Assembly (NCBI RefSeq): GCF_001426945.1
Contig: NZ_LMFS01000001.1
Span: 1,563,926 to 1,627,925, forward strand
From: Pseudolabrys sp. Root1462
Lineage (GTDB): Bacteria; Pseudomonadota; Alphaproteobacteria; Rhizobiales; Xanthobacteraceae
Reading direction: 5' to 3'
Length of the DNA stretch: 64,000 nt
How positions within the stretch are numbered: the first letter of the stretch is position 1; every line of letters begins with the position of its first letter. Below are positions 1 to 10,719 of this stretch, one piece after another. Position numbers and translations under genes: made by a program. The notes beneath the pieces were generated by a model that saw nothing but the letters and a program-made list of their open reading frames with translations, searched no databases and was not told where the DNA came from.

Positions 1-2
1 CC

Positions 3-341
3 GTGTCCGGCGCCTCGGCGCTGCCGCAGGAAGAGCTCAACCGGCTGACCGACGAGATCATCGCCGGCATCAAGACGGTCTACGATCCCGAAATTCCGGC
101 CGACATCTATGAACTCGGCCTGATCTACAAGATCGACATCGGCGACGACCGCACGGTGAAGGTCGATATGTCGCTGACCTCGCCGAACTGCCCGTCGGCG
201 CAGGAACTGCCGATCATGGTGGAGAACGCCGTCTCGGCAGTGCCCGGCGTCAAGGAAACCAAGGTTGCCGTCGTCTGGGATCCGCCGTGGGATCCAAGCC
301 GCATGTCGGACGAGGCGCGTCTGGTCCTAAATATGTGGTAA
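3..341 (+). CDS. sufT: SUF-system Fe-S assembly protein, DUF59/SufT-like (5' end possibly outside window)
   Basis: This is a MIP18/DUF59 domain protein of the type found in SUF iron-sulfur cluster assembly operons, where it helps cluster maturation in the cytoplasm. The family hallmarks are visible: the DPEIPADIYELGLIY segment near residue 30, the LTSPNCPSAQELP segment with the conserved Cys near residue 61, and a WDPPWDPSRMSDEAR end. A GTG at position 3 allows a 112-residue product, but the window begins here, so the true start may lie upstream. sufA follows at 862, with a VOC gene between, which supports a SUF context. The upstream suf genes are not visible. Confidence 0.85.
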   Translation: MSGASALPQEELNRLTDEIIAGIKTVYDPEIPADIYELGLIYKIDIGDDRTVKVDMSLTSPNCPSAQELPIMVENAVSAVPGVKETKVAVVWDPPWDPSRMSDEARLVLNMW

Positions 342-346
342 CTCGA

Positions 347-763
347 ATGCCTAAACTGGCTCGCGTGCTCGAAACCTGCTTGTACGTCGACGACCTCGAG
401 CGTGCGTCCCGATTCTACGAAGAGGTGCTCGATCTGCCGCGGATCGGTGGTGATGACAGCCGCTTCTGCGCCTACGACGTCGGCGGCCAGAGCGTATTGC
501 TGCTGTTTCGCCGCAGCGGTACCCTTGAGGCGGTGGATCTCCCCGGCGGCACGATTCCGCCGCACGACGGCCGGGGCCCATTGCATTTCGCCTTCGCGGT
601 CGATGCTGACGAACTACCGGCGTGGGAGCGGCGCCTGAGCGAGCGCGGCGTCGCGCTTGAAGGCGACGTGGACTGGCCGCGCGGCGGCCGCAGCATTTAT
701 TTCCGCGACCCGGACGCCCATGTGATCGAACTGGCGACGCCGGGCTTGTGGACGACCTACTGA
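347..763 (+). CDS. VOC (glyoxalase/bleomycin-resistance) family protein
   Basis: This 138-residue protein has the vicinal oxygen chelate fold pattern: an opening strand and helix ETCLYVDDLERASRFYEEVL, a central HFAFAVDADELPAWERRL segment, and a closing IYFRDPDAHVIELATP strand carrying the usual metal-ligand Glu. The ATG at 347 lies five bases after the sufT-like stop, so the two are probably cotranscribed. A frame extending back to 287 exists but would overlap the upstream gene. The substrate is not predictable; such proteins include glyoxalases, dioxygenases and resistance proteins. Confidence 0.8.
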   Translation: MPKLARVLETCLYVDDLERASRFYEEVLDLPRIGGDDSRFCAYDVGGQSVLLLFRRSGTLEAVDLPGGTIPPHDGRGPLHFAFAVDADELPAWERRLSERGVALEGDVDWPRGGRSIYFRDPDAHVIELATPGLWTTY

Positions 764-789
764 CGGAGCGCGGCGGTTAAGGACTTAAA

Positions 790-804
790 GACGGCAAAGC
801 CGTC
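790..804 (+). terminator. Small GC hairpin after the VOC gene
   Basis: A perfect 6-bp stem (GACGGC / GCCGTC) with an AAA loop lies 27 bases after the VOC stop and is followed by ATTAT. It lacks a proper T-run. It is a weak terminator or attenuator candidate between the VOC gene and sufA. Confidence 0.3.
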
Positions 805-861
805 ATTATCTACAGGTTGCGATCCGCCGGGTCTTGCCCCCGGCTGGAAAAGGAGAGCGGA

Positions 862-1251
862 ATGGCCACTGCACGACCGAGACCCCAGGTGATGCGGCTG
901 ACGGAAGCCGCTGCCGATCGCATCAAGGCTGTCATGGCGAAAGCCGACAAGCCGGTCGCCGGCCTGCGCGTCGGCGTCAAGAACGGGGGCTGCGCCGGCA
1001 TGGAATACACCATGGAGTATGCCGACGCGGTGAAGCCGACCGACGAGGTGATCGAGGACAAGGGCGTCAAGATCCTGGTCGATCCGAAGGCCGTGCTGTT
1101 CCTGCTCGGCACCGAGATGGACTTCAAGACCGAGAAGTTGTCGTCGCAGTTCGTGTTCAACAATCCGAACCAGACCTCGGCCTGCGGCTGCGGCGAAAGC
1201 GTCCAACTCACGCCCGCCCAGTTGTCCGGCGAAGAGAAGACCGCGCACTAA
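862..1251 (+). CDS. sufA: A-type Fe-S cluster carrier protein SufA/IscA (HesB family)
   Basis: This 129-residue A-type scaffold/carrier receives Fe-S clusters from SUF and passes them to apoproteins. The three cluster-binding cysteines are present: one in the GGCAGMEY motif and two in the C-terminal SACGCGE motif. An AGGAGA ribosome site stands just before the ATG at 862; a frame continuing upstream to 817 adds residues with no family match. It belongs with the SufT-like gene at the window start. Confidence 0.92.
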   Translation: MATARPRPQVMRLTEAAADRIKAVMAKADKPVAGLRVGVKNGGCAGMEYTMEYADAVKPTDEVIEDKGVKILVDPKAVLFLLGTEMDFKTEKLSSQFVFNNPNQTSACGCGESVQLTPAQLSGEEKTAH

Positions 1252-1265
1252 ACCGGAGCGGTTCC

Positions 1266-1745
1266 GTGGAGCGGGACGACCTTGCCGAGCTGTTCTCGTG
1301 CTACGGTCCAGTCAGCGTCAAACGCCTGTTTTCCGGCTTCGGCGTCTACGCCGAGGATGTCTGCTTTGCGGTGTTCCTTCGCGGGGAACTGTTTCTCAAG
1401 GCCGATCCGTCGTCGGTCGCGCGCTTCGAGGCCGAAGGCTCGACGCCGTTCAGCTATAGCCAGAAGCGAAGCGGCAAGGTCATTCACGTCAATTCGTGGT
1501 GGCGCCTGCCGGCGCGGCTCTATGACGAGCCGGACGAACTCGCCGAGTGGACCCGCGCCGCGGTGGCGGTTGCCCATGCCCTGAACGCCAGGAAAAAGTC
1601 CGGCAAGCGCAAGACCAAAGCCGGGGCCAAGAAGCCGGTGATCAAAAAACCAGCCGTCAGGAAACGGGCGACGGCAAAATCCAACCAAAAAAAATCCGGC
1701 AGGGCTAGAACCGCGCCGCGAAAACTCAACAGGAAGAAGCGCTAG
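1266..1745 (+). CDS. TfoX/Sxy N-terminal domain protein with Lys-rich tail
   Basis: Residues 1 to about 95 match the TfoX N-terminal domain (LFSCYGPVSVKRLFSGFGVYAEDVCFAVF, then LFLKAD and WWRLPARLYDE). The last 60 residues are an extremely basic Lys/Arg/Ala tail resembling histone-like tails, which suggests nucleic-acid contact. The likely start is the GTG at 1266, 14 bases after sufA; the frame is open further upstream but only as a shadow of sufA. Competence regulation is known for some gammaproteobacterial TfoX proteins but cannot be assumed here, because the C-terminal TfoX domain is absent. Confidence 0.75.
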   Translation: MERDDLAELFSCYGPVSVKRLFSGFGVYAEDVCFAVFLRGELFLKADPSSVARFEAEGSTPFSYSQKRSGKVIHVNSWWRLPARLYDEPDELAEWTRAAVAVAHALNARKKSGKRKTKAGAKKPVIKKPAVRKRATAKSNQKKSGRARTAPRKLNRKKR

Positions 1746-1818
1746 GCCGCGCCCCCGCGTCTTGACTCAACTCCGGCTTTGCCGACGAATGAGGTCGGTT
1801 GCAGGGGCAGGGGAAGTC

Positions 1819-3105
1819 ATGACGTCGCGTTGGGTTGTGGGGGCCTGCGCCCGAATTTTGTGTCTTCTGCTCTTGGCCGTCGCGGTTCCGCTCGCAGGCG
1901 CCGCGCGCGCCGAACCCAAGGGCGGCGCGCCGAAAAGCGCCAGCGCTGCAACCTGTCAGAACGGGAAAACCGACAATCAGAACGGCGGTGACGAAGACGA
2001 CGGCGGCGATGACGACGACGAGGGCGTACGCTTCGCGGTCGGCGACGGCTGCGGCAAGGTGACGGCCGGCGTCTCTTACACCTATCAGGGCACCAAGCAG
2101 ACCGCCGGCGTGCCGCGCATCGTCAATCGCAACGGCACGGTGACCCAGAACACCATGTCGCAGTCCGTGACTGCCAGCAGCGGGCTCGAGTACACGCGGC
2201 AGACCTCGCTCGGCGAATTCAAGTCCACCATCGCCGGCGAGTGGTCGAAATCGACTGACGATGGCACCACCAACGGCAGTGCCTATTTCACCGGCTGGAG
2301 CGTAGGGCTGGGTGGATTGACGGTCGGCTATACCGGTTCACTCATGAGCTTCTGGGAGGGCAATTTCCTCACCAGCGCGAGTTCGCCGGCCCGCTCGGCG
2401 ACGACCGTCGTATACGAGCAGGCGCTCGACAACGCGAGCAAACTTGCGGTTGGCGTTGAGTCGAACCTGCCGACATCGCCGAATGCCGACACCAATATCT
2501 GGGAATTCGATTTCTCGAATCCGATCTACTCGCTACGTTGGCGCCGCGAGACAGAAGCGCTGACGACGCACCTGTCGGGCATCGTGCGCCGCGCCGATTT
2601 TTCCAATTCACCAATCCTGCCGCTGCTTCCCAACACGGCGACCGAGCGGACCGGTTGGGCGGCCTCGTTCGGCCTCAAGGTGCCGACGAAATTCATCGCC
2701 GACGGCGACGAAGTGAGCTTCCAGGCGACATACGCCGTCGATGCCTCGTCCTATCTCGGCACCACCAACGATCTCGTGGTTTACCAGAGCATCGTGCGGT
2801 CGATCGGTCCCACCGAAGGCTGGAGTGCGGTCGCATCGTATCACCATGAGTGGTCGGACGCGTTCGAATCCAATGTCTTTGCCAGCTTCGTCTCGGTGAA
2901 AGCCGATCTGCTGCTCGCCAAGCCGGAAAGCGAGACGTTCCGGACGGCCGTCAACCTGTACTGGAAGCCGGTCCAGCATCTGAAGTTCGGCGTCGAGCTT
3001 GGCTATGTCGATATCGCGATTACGCCGAACGGGGTGGGCGGCTATTTCAACGGCAACAGCGGCCGCGCCTATATCGGCACGTTCTCGGTGTCGGCGGAAT
3101 TGTAG
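1819..3105 (+). CDS. Outer-membrane porin, alphaproteobacterial type, with acidic insertion
   Basis: This 428-residue exported protein has a signal peptide (hydrophobic residues 13-29, cleavage near ARA) followed by many alternating amphipathic strands, as expected for a beta-barrel. Two cysteines (C46 and C78) flank the mature N-terminus in the way the two Cys of alphaproteobacterial porins do (compare CSLYGAGFYY at 63963). Between them lies an unusual Asp/Glu/Gly-rich tract (residues 52-69). The protein ends in a strand finishing with Leu rather than the common Phe. The ATG at 1819 is chosen because it directly starts the signal peptide. It ends 21 bases before the convergent diguanylate cyclase gene. 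Confidence 0.7.
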   Translation: MTSRWVVGACARILCLLLLAVAVPLAGAARAEPKGGAPKSASAATCQNGKTDNQNGGDEDDGGDDDDEGVRFAVGDGCGKVTAGVSYTYQGTKQTAGVPRIVNRNGTVTQNTMSQSVTASSGLEYTRQTSLGEFKSTIAGEWSKSTDDGTTNGSAYFTGWSVGLGGLTVGYTGSLMSFWEGNFLTSASSPARSATTVVYEQALDNASKLAVGVESNLPTSPNADTNIWEFDFSNPIYSLRWRRETEALTTHLSGIVRRADFSNSPILPLLPNTATERTGWAASFGLKVPTKFIADGDEVSFQATYAVDASSYLGTTNDLVVYQSIVRSIGPTEGWSAVASYHHEWSDAFESNVFASFVSVKADLLLAKPESETFRTAVNLYWKPVQHLKFGVELGYVDIAITPNGVGGYFNGNSGRAYIGTFSVSAEL

Positions 3106-3126
3106 GCGGGCAGGGACGACGCTCGC

Positions 3127-4191
3127 TCAGGCGACCTGCATGGCTTCGTCCGGCGTCAGTTCCGGATCGCTCTCGCAGATCACCCGGTTGCGGCCATTGC
3201 GCTTGGCGGCATAAAGGCAGGCATCGGCGCGGTCGATCAGCGTCGCGGCGGTGTCGCTCGGCTGGAGGGATGCAACGCCGATCGAGATGGTGACGCGACC
3301 GAGATGTTCGCCGGTGGAGCGCTTCATCAGTTCCTTGGTCATCACCGCGCGGCGGATGTGGTCAGCCACGGTGATGGCGGAGCGCAAAGCGGTGTTCGGC
3401 AGGATCACGGCGAATTCCTCGCCGCCGTAACGCGCCGCGGTGTCCTGGCCTTTGACGTTCTGTTTCACCGACATGGCGACCAGACGCAGCACTTGGTCGC
3501 CGGTGAGATGGCCGAAGGTGTCGTTGAACTTCTTGAAGTGGTCGATATCGGTCAGCATCAGCGCCAGCGGCTCGTTGCTCTCGCGGGCGAGAGCGAGGGC
3601 TTCATCGAGCGTCGTGTCGAAGAACTTGCGGTTGGCGAGTTGCGTCAGCGGGTCGGTCAGGCTCTCGGTACGAACCGCTTCGAGGTTGACCTGAAGCTCG
3701 TTGATTTCCTGCTTGGAGGCGCTGAGGCGCTCTTCCAGCTTCTGGTTCGACTCTTCCATCTCCTTGGCGGTCGCCACCAGTCCCTCGACGATGGCGCGCA
3801 GCCCCTCGCGATCGGAGGCGCCGATCTTCTCGCTCATGCCAGCGAGGCTCTCGGTATAGCTTGAGGCGCTGCCGGCGGCGGCGTCGATCATCGCCATCAC
3901 CTGTTCGATCTCGCCCATGACCTTGGAGCCGACCGTGTCGATGCGCTCGGTCAGGCGGTTCGGAGCCAGGAATGTTTCATAAATGCTGTCGAGATCGGCG
4001 TCAGACAAGGTGCCGTGCTCGCTCAGCGTCTCGTTGATCTTCTGATTGAGCGAGGGGTGATAGCCGGTGGCGTACGAGTACCAGATCTCGTAATTGCGCG
4101 GAGTCGCAGCCTGACGCAGCGCCTTGATCTGGCCGAGCGCGATGTCGCAGAACGCCATCGTGCGTTCATGTTCGTCGCTTTCGCCACTCAT
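3127..4191 (-). CDS. Diguanylate cyclase (GGDEF domain) with uncharacterised N-terminal domain
   Basis: The C-terminal half (from about residue 185) is a complete GGDEF domain that makes cyclic di-GMP from two GTP. The active-site motif is GGEEF at residues 256-260, preceded by the SLTDPLTQLANRKFFD and LTDIDHFKKFND segments. The position of the product-inhibition RxxD site reads KGQD, so canonical feedback inhibition may be weakened. The first 120 residues are a soluble helical domain containing NYEIWYSYATGYHPSLNQ, with a coiled-coil linker (about 140-180). No membrane segment is visible, so the protein is probably cytoplasmic. Confidence 0.88.
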   Translation of the reverse strand: MSGESDEHERTMAFCDIALGQIKALRQAATPRNYEIWYSYATGYHPSLNQKINETLSEHGTLSDADLDSIYETFLAPNRLTERIDTVGSKVMGEIEQVMAMIDAAAGSASSYTESLAGMSEKIGASDREGLRAIVEGLVATAKEMEESNQKLEERLSASKQEINELQVNLEAVRTESLTDPLTQLANRKFFDTTLDEALALARESNEPLALMLTDIDHFKKFNDTFGHLTGDQVLRLVAMSVKQNVKGQDTAARYGGEEFAVILPNTALRSAITVADHIRRAVMTKELMKRSTGEHLGRVTISIGVASLQPSDTAATLIDRADACLYAAKRNGRNRVICESDPELTPDEAMQVA

Positions 4192-4366
4192 CGCGAAACA
4201 ACCCCCTGGAGGCAGCTCTGCCCGTGGGTTTCCAGCCGCGCGCCAACATGGCCCGCGCTACGTCCCCGGCGAGAACGGTATTCCAGGTATATGAATGGTG
4301 AGTAAATGCGGAACTGGTTGCAGCGGCAAAATTGCCACCGTAACGCGCGACGTTACGATGTTACTC

Positions 4367-5770
4367 TTAAGCCTTGATATTGACGGGCCGAAGCAGGAAC
4401 GCCGGCAGGTGACTGGTATCCGGCTCGACGTTCTCTCGCGGCGCCCGCTCTCGATAAGGTTGTGGGTCGCGCTGCCGTACCGGGGCCGGAACCGGGGCCT
4501 CGGCACGGGGTGAAGCCTGCTCGCGCCGCTGCTGCGGTTCGCGCGGACGGGACTCCTGCGGACGCTGACCGCGCGGCTGACGGCTGCGACCGCCGCGGCC
4601 GCGTTCACCTTGGCGGGCGGGGCGTTCGCCCGGCTCACCGGCGGCCACCGGCTCTCCCATCCATGGAATGGTTGTGCCCATCAGCTTCTCGATGGCCGCC
4701 ACCGACTTGGTGTCGAACGGCGCCACCAGCGAGATCGCGGTACCGGTGAGACCGGCGCGGCCAGTGCGGCCGATGCGGTGGACGTAGTCATCGGGGTGAT
4801 GCGGCACGTCGTAGTTGAAGACATGGCTCACGGCCGGAATGTCCAGGCCACGCGCCGCGACATCGGACGCGATCAGCAGCTTGGCCTCGCCCTTGCGGAA
4901 GGCATCGAGCGCGGCCGTCCGGGTCGTCTGGTCGAGATCGCCATGCAGCGCCACGGCGTTGTAGCCGTGCTTGACCAGCGATTTATGCAGCGCCGCGACT
5001 TCGAGCTTGCGGTTGCAGAAAATGATGGCGTTCTTGAAGTCTTCGGCGCTGTCGATGAGATGGCGCAGGGTGGCGCGCTTCTCGTAGTCCTCGCGGCCGG
5101 TCGCGACCTGAAGCTGTGTGATGGTGGTTGCGGCAGTCGCGGGTTTCGAGACCTCGACGCGCACCGGATTGTGCAGGAAGTTGTCGGCGATGCGCTGGAT
5201 TTCCGGCGGCATGGTCGCCGTGAAGAACAAAGTCTGACGCGTGAACGGTACGAGTTTGCCGATGCGTTCGATGTCGGGGATGAAGCCCATGTCGAGCATG
5301 CGGTCGGCTTCGTCGATAATTAGCAATTCACAACCTGACAGCAGCAGGCGTCCGCGCTCGGAGTGATCGAGCAGGCGGCCCGGGGTCGCGATCAGCACGT
5401 CGACGCCGCGGACAAGCTTGGTGTCCTGGTCGCCAAAAGAAACGCCGCCGATCAGAAGGGCGACGTTGAGTTTGGTGTTCTTGCCGTATTTTTCGAAGCT
5501 TTCGTAGACCTGGGCGGCGAGTTCGCGGGTCGGCTCGAGGATCAGGGTGCGCGGCATGCGGGCCCGCGCGCGGCCTTTCTCGAGCATGGTGATCATCGGC
5601 AGGACGAAAGCGGCGGTCTTGCCGGTGCCGGTCTGCGCGATACCCAGGACATCGCGGCGGGCGAGGACGTGGGGGATGGCCTGGGCCTGGATCGGGGTGG
5701 GGGTCTTGTAACCGGCCGCGTCGATCGCGCCCAGAACCTTGTCGGACAAACCGAGATCAGAAAAGCTCAT
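4367..5770 (-). CDS. rhlE: DEAD-box ATP-dependent RNA helicase (RhlE-like)
   Basis: The 467-residue protein carries the ordered helicase motifs: Q motif (YKTPTPIQ), motif I AQTGTGKT, Ia PTRELAAQ, II DEAD, III reading TAT instead of SAT, IV IIFCN, V ASDVAARGLD and VI HRIGRTGR. It unwinds RNA duplexes, for example in ribosome assembly or RNA decay. The tail after residue 380 is rich in Arg, Gln, Pro and Glu and is probably an unstructured RNA-binding extension. The RhlE subgroup assignment is an inference from the core and tail type. Confidence 0.9.
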   Translation of the reverse strand: MSFSDLGLSDKVLGAIDAAGYKTPTPIQAQAIPHVLARRDVLGIAQTGTGKTAAFVLPMITMLEKGRARARMPRTLILEPTRELAAQVYESFEKYGKNTKLNVALLIGGVSFGDQDTKLVRGVDVLIATPGRLLDHSERGRLLLSGCELLIIDEADRMLDMGFIPDIERIGKLVPFTRQTLFFTATMPPEIQRIADNFLHNPVRVEVSKPATAATTITQLQVATGREDYEKRATLRHLIDSAEDFKNAIIFCNRKLEVAALHKSLVKHGYNAVALHGDLDQTTRTAALDAFRKGEAKLLIASDVAARGLDIPAVSHVFNYDVPHHPDDYVHRIGRTGRAGLTGTAISLVAPFDTKSVAAIEKLMGTTIPWMGEPVAAGEPGERPARQGERGRGGRSRQPRGQRPQESRPREPQQRREQASPRAEAPVPAPVRQRDPQPYRERAPRENVEPDTSHLPAFLLRPVNIKA

Positions 5771-5987
5771 GAAACCTCAAACGGCGATTGATCGCCAAGC
5801 GCCGCGCCGGACGTAAAACCAGTTATCAAAACCGGGTACAATGCGCGGGAGCACGGTCGAATCTGATTGTGGCTCGCACCGGCTGCCCGGAACATAGGGA
5901 GGACGGGCGCAAAGTCAATCCTTCCGCAGCGCGGTAAGGCTAATTTTGGCTGATTTTTCGGGCTTTTTGCCCTCTGGAGGCTCTGGA

Positions 5988-6689
5988 ATGCCGACTTCAC
6001 TCCCGCTCGTGCTGGTCCCGGGGCTGCTGTGCAGCGCCCGCCTTTACAGCCCTCAGGTCGAGGGTCTGTGGCCGCTGGGCCCGGTCACGGTGGCCGACCA
6101 CCGCCGTGACGCTGACATGGCGGCGATCGCCGCGCGAATTCTGGCCGACGCGCCGCCGCGCTTCGCGCTCGCCGGATTGTCGATGGGCGGCTACATCGCC
6201 TTCGCCATGCTACGGCTGGCGCCGGAGCGGATCGCCAAACTGGTGCTGCTCGACACCTCGGCACGACCGGACACCGACGAGCAGAAGGTGAACCGGCAGA
6301 AGTTCATCACCATGGCCGAGGACGGCAAGCTGATGGATATCGTTGAGATGCTGGCGCCCAAGTTCCTGCACCGGAACCATGCCGGTGACGAGCGGTTGAA
6401 GGGTATCGTCCACGCCATGGCCCGCGAGACCGGCAAGGATGCCTTTGTAAGGCAGGAGCGGGCGATCATGGGACGGCCGGACTCACGCGGTCTCCTGGCC
6501 TCGACCAAATGCCCGACCTTGGTCATCGTCGGCGACGGCGACGAACTGACGCCGCCCGATCTCGCCCGGGAAATCGCTGCCGGCATTCCGAACGCCAAGC
6601 TCACCATTGTGCCGGAATGCGGGCACCTCTCCACCATCGAAAAGCCGGAGCCCGTCAATGCCGCGATGGTTGAATTTCTCAGCCCCTGA
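5988..6689 (+). CDS. Alpha/beta hydrolase
   Basis: A 233-residue alpha/beta-hydrolase: the oxyanion region LVLVPGLLCSARLY is near the N-terminus, the nucleophile elbow is GLSMGG (about residue 67), the acid is in VIVGDGDELTPP and the His is in PECGHLSTIEKP. The start at 5988 has a GGAGG site eight bases upstream. The substrate is unknown. The next gene starts inside its 3' end (6658), so translation is probably coupled. Confidence 0.85.
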   Translation: MPTSLPLVLVPGLLCSARLYSPQVEGLWPLGPVTVADHRRDADMAAIAARILADAPPRFALAGLSMGGYIAFAMLRLAPERIAKLVLLDTSARPDTDEQKVNRQKFITMAEDGKLMDIVEMLAPKFLHRNHAGDERLKGIVHAMARETGKDAFVRQERAIMGRPDSRGLLASTKCPTLVIVGDGDELTPPDLAREIAAGIPNAKLTIVPECGHLSTIEKPEPVNAAMVEFLSP

Positions 6690-7176
6690 TGATCCGCTCG
6701 CGGCCGATACGGCCGGCGTCATCGCGCCGCCCCCCGTGTTGCTGTTGATCGCGGTGCTGCTCGGTCTCGTCCTCGACTGGCTGCTCCCGGCCTACATGCT
6801 CAGCGTCATGCTGTCGTGGGGCACCCGCATCCTGCTCGGTGTCGAACTGATGGCCGCCGGCGTCGCGATGGTGACGATGGCCGAGCGCGCCTTCCGCGCC
6901 GCCCACACCGAGGTGAGGCCGTGGCGGCCGTCGACCGCGGTCGTCGTGACGGGCATCTTCGCCTGGTTGCGCAACCCGATGTATGTCGGCGGCACGGTGG
7001 CATTGCTCGGTCTCGCCATCCTTCTAGCCTCGGACTGGATGGTGGTGATGGCAGTTGTCACGGCGGTCGTCCTGCATTTCGGGGTGATCAGGCGTGAGGA
7101 GCGCTATCTCACCGCGAAGTTCGGCGAGCCTTACGTGCGTTACCTGCAAACGGTGCCGCGTTACGGTTTGCTTTGA
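6658..7176 (+). CDS. Isoprenylcysteine carboxyl methyltransferase (ICMT)-like membrane protein
   Basis: A 172-residue protein with three to four hydrophobic segments and the family C-terminal signature: WLRNPMYVGG, then RREERYLTAKFGEPYVRYLQTVPRY. In this family these motifs bind S-adenosylmethionine at the membrane face. The ATG at 6658 overlaps the preceding hydrolase by 32 bases, indicating translational coupling. The bacterial substrate is not known. Confidence 0.8.
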   Translation: MPRWLNFSAPDDPLAADTAGVIAPPPVLLLIAVLLGLVLDWLLPAYMLSVMLSWGTRILLGVELMAAGVAMVTMAERAFRAAHTEVRPWRPSTAVVVTGIFAWLRNPMYVGGTVALLGLAILLASDWMVVMAVVTAVVLHFGVIRREERYLTAKFGEPYVRYLQTVPRYGLL

Positions 7177-7285
7177 GCGTGGCCTGGCTCGCCACAAAAA
7201 ACCTGCGACTTTGACGTAACGCAGATTGTCGCGACCGGACCGGTTGCTATGCTGCTCAAGGGCAGCGGGGCATCGGGAGTCGGGA

Positions 7286-7801
7286 TTGTTGTTCAAAAGG
7301 TTTGCGGTCTGGGGGCTACTGGCCGCAACGCTGTCTGTCATGCCGGCTGTCGCCGCCACCGAGCCCGGGGCCGGCAACGCCGAGCTCGCCCGGCCATCCT
7401 TCACCGCCGAACCGGTGTTCCGCGATCTCAACCTGCTAGGCAACTGGGCGCTCGATTGCCGCGCGCCGGCCAGCCCGCAGAATCCGCATGTCGCCACCAC
7501 AGCGGCTGGCGATGGCCGCGTTGTTGAGACTCACGATGTCGGGCCTGAGTTCGCCAGCAATCTTTATCATTTCGTCGCTGCCCACCGGCTCGACAAGGAT
7601 TCAGTCGAGGCGCGTGTGTTGTTTCGGCCGGGCCTGGAAGGCGAGGAGGCGCAGACTCTGGTGATGCGGGTCGGCAAGGACGCCAAGGGCGTCGAGACGC
7701 GGCGCACGATTTACAATCGCGGCGACGATGGCGTGCGCGTGCGCAACGGCGTGGCGCTGCGGAGCGGATTGAAGACGCCTGTGTTGAGGAGGTGTGGCTG
7801 A
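7286..7801 (+). CDS. Hypothetical exported protein
   Basis: An exported protein of about 171 residues that I do not recognise. A signal peptide is clear (LLFKRFAVWGLLAATLSVMPAVAA), and the mature part contains LNLLGNWALDCRAPASPQNPH and a polar, mixed alpha/beta-like remainder with two Cys. No ATG precedes the signal peptide: TTG at 7286 or 7289 fits best, with a GGGAG-like site upstream, and a TTG at 7226 would add 20 residues. The start is therefore uncertain. Confidence 0.55.
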   Translation: MLFKRFAVWGLLAATLSVMPAVAATEPGAGNAELARPSFTAEPVFRDLNLLGNWALDCRAPASPQNPHVATTAAGDGRVVETHDVGPEFASNLYHFVAAHRLDKDSVEARVLFRPGLEGEEAQTLVMRVGKDAKGVETRRTIYNRGDDGVRVRNGVALRSGLKTPVLRRCG

Positions 7802-7812
7802 CCTGCCTCGGG

Positions 7813-7840
7813 GAGACGCGCGCGCGTTAGCGCGCGTCTC
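7813..7840. terminator. GC-rich hairpin between convergent genes
   Basis: A 10-bp stem (GAGACGCGCG / CGCGCGTCTC) with an 8-base loop lies 12 bases after the exported-protein stop and before the convergent parE. There is no T-run on either strand, so it may be a structural end or part of the repeat beside it. Confidence 0.4.
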
Positions 7841-7855
7841 GAAGCATGCGGGCGG

Positions 7856-7903
7856 CCTCGATCCTTCGAGACGCGTTGCTTCGCAACGCTCCTCAGGATG
7901 AGG
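7856..7903. repeat. Palindromic intergenic repeat
   Basis: A perfect inner hairpin (GCGTTGC-TTC-GCAACGC) is framed by imperfect outer arms CCTCGATCCTTCGAG and CCTCAGGATGAGG. From memory this layout resembles short palindromic elements scattered between genes in Bradyrhizobium relatives. It lies between convergent 3' ends, 12 bases from the parE stop. Confidence 0.65.
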
Positions 7904-7914
7904 CCGGTCAGGGG

Positions 7915-9984
<2,070 letters not shown>

Positions 9985-10188
9985 AGTTACAAGAGGTTCT
10001 CTCTAGGACTTCAAACGATGATTGAGGAAGATCGAACCCGACAGGTATGGTGTCGGCGAATCGTTTGCCACTGACTATGCCATGATCGAGCCGAAACCGA
10101 GACCGCCGGCCCCTGGCGTGGTTGGCGCCTTGTTCGGGCTTCTTGCCGCACTGGCGGGTTCCGGGGGCGTGAGCTAGATCGGAATCGA

Positions 10189-10719
10189 ATGGATTTCCAG
10201 GCCACGATCGAACACATCATCGCCTTCACGCGCGAGCACGCGGCCTGGGCGCCGCCGATAATGTTCGCGCTCGCCTTCGGTGAATCGCTCGCCTTCATCT
10301 CGCTGCTGCTGCCGGCCTGGGGCGCGCTGGTCGCGCTCGGGGCGCTGGTTGGCTCGAGCGGCATCAGTTTCTGGCCGGTCTGGATTGCAGCCGCCCTCGG
10401 CGCCGCGCTCGGCGACTGGCTGTCCTACTGGATAGGCTGCAAGCTCGAATATCGCGTGCAGCACATCTGGCCGCTGTCGCGGCATCCCGATCTTATTCCG
10501 CGCGGCGAGCGCTTCATGAAGAAGTGGGGTGTGCCGGGGATTTTCATCGGCCGGTTCTTCGGACCGTTGCGCGCGTCGGTGCCGCTCATCGCCGGCATCT
10601 TCGAGATGCCGTTCTGGACGTTCCAACTGGCCAATTTCGCGTCGGCCTTTGTCTGGGCGGCAGTGTTGTTGACGCTTGGCGACGGCGTGTCGCGCCTGCT
10701 GGCGATGTGGCCCTGGTAA
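10189..10719 (+). CDS. DedA/VTT family membrane protein
   Basis: A 176-residue integral membrane protein of the DedA (VTT) family, which acts in polyprenyl-phosphate or phospholipid flipping in characterised members. Family features are FGESLAFISLLLPAWG in the first re-entrant region, GDWLSYWIGCKL, and the signature GRFFGPLRASVPLIAG near residue 122. About four transmembrane segments are visible. It is a shorter member of the family. Confidence 0.85.
   Translation: MDFQATIEHIIAFTREHAAWAPPIMFALAFGESLAFISLLLPAWGALVALGALVGSSGISFWPVWIAAALGAALGDWLSYWIGCKLEYRVQHIWPLSRHPDLIPRGERFMKKWGVPGIFIGRFFGPLRASVPLIAGIFEMPFWTFQLANFASAFVWAAVLLTLGDGVSRLLAMWPW

Noticed and set aside
10082..10177. Possible 31-residue peptide (MIEPKPRPPAPGVV and on) between parE and dedA
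   Set aside because: The hydrophobic end is suggestive, but there is no ribosome site and no known family; too short to support.
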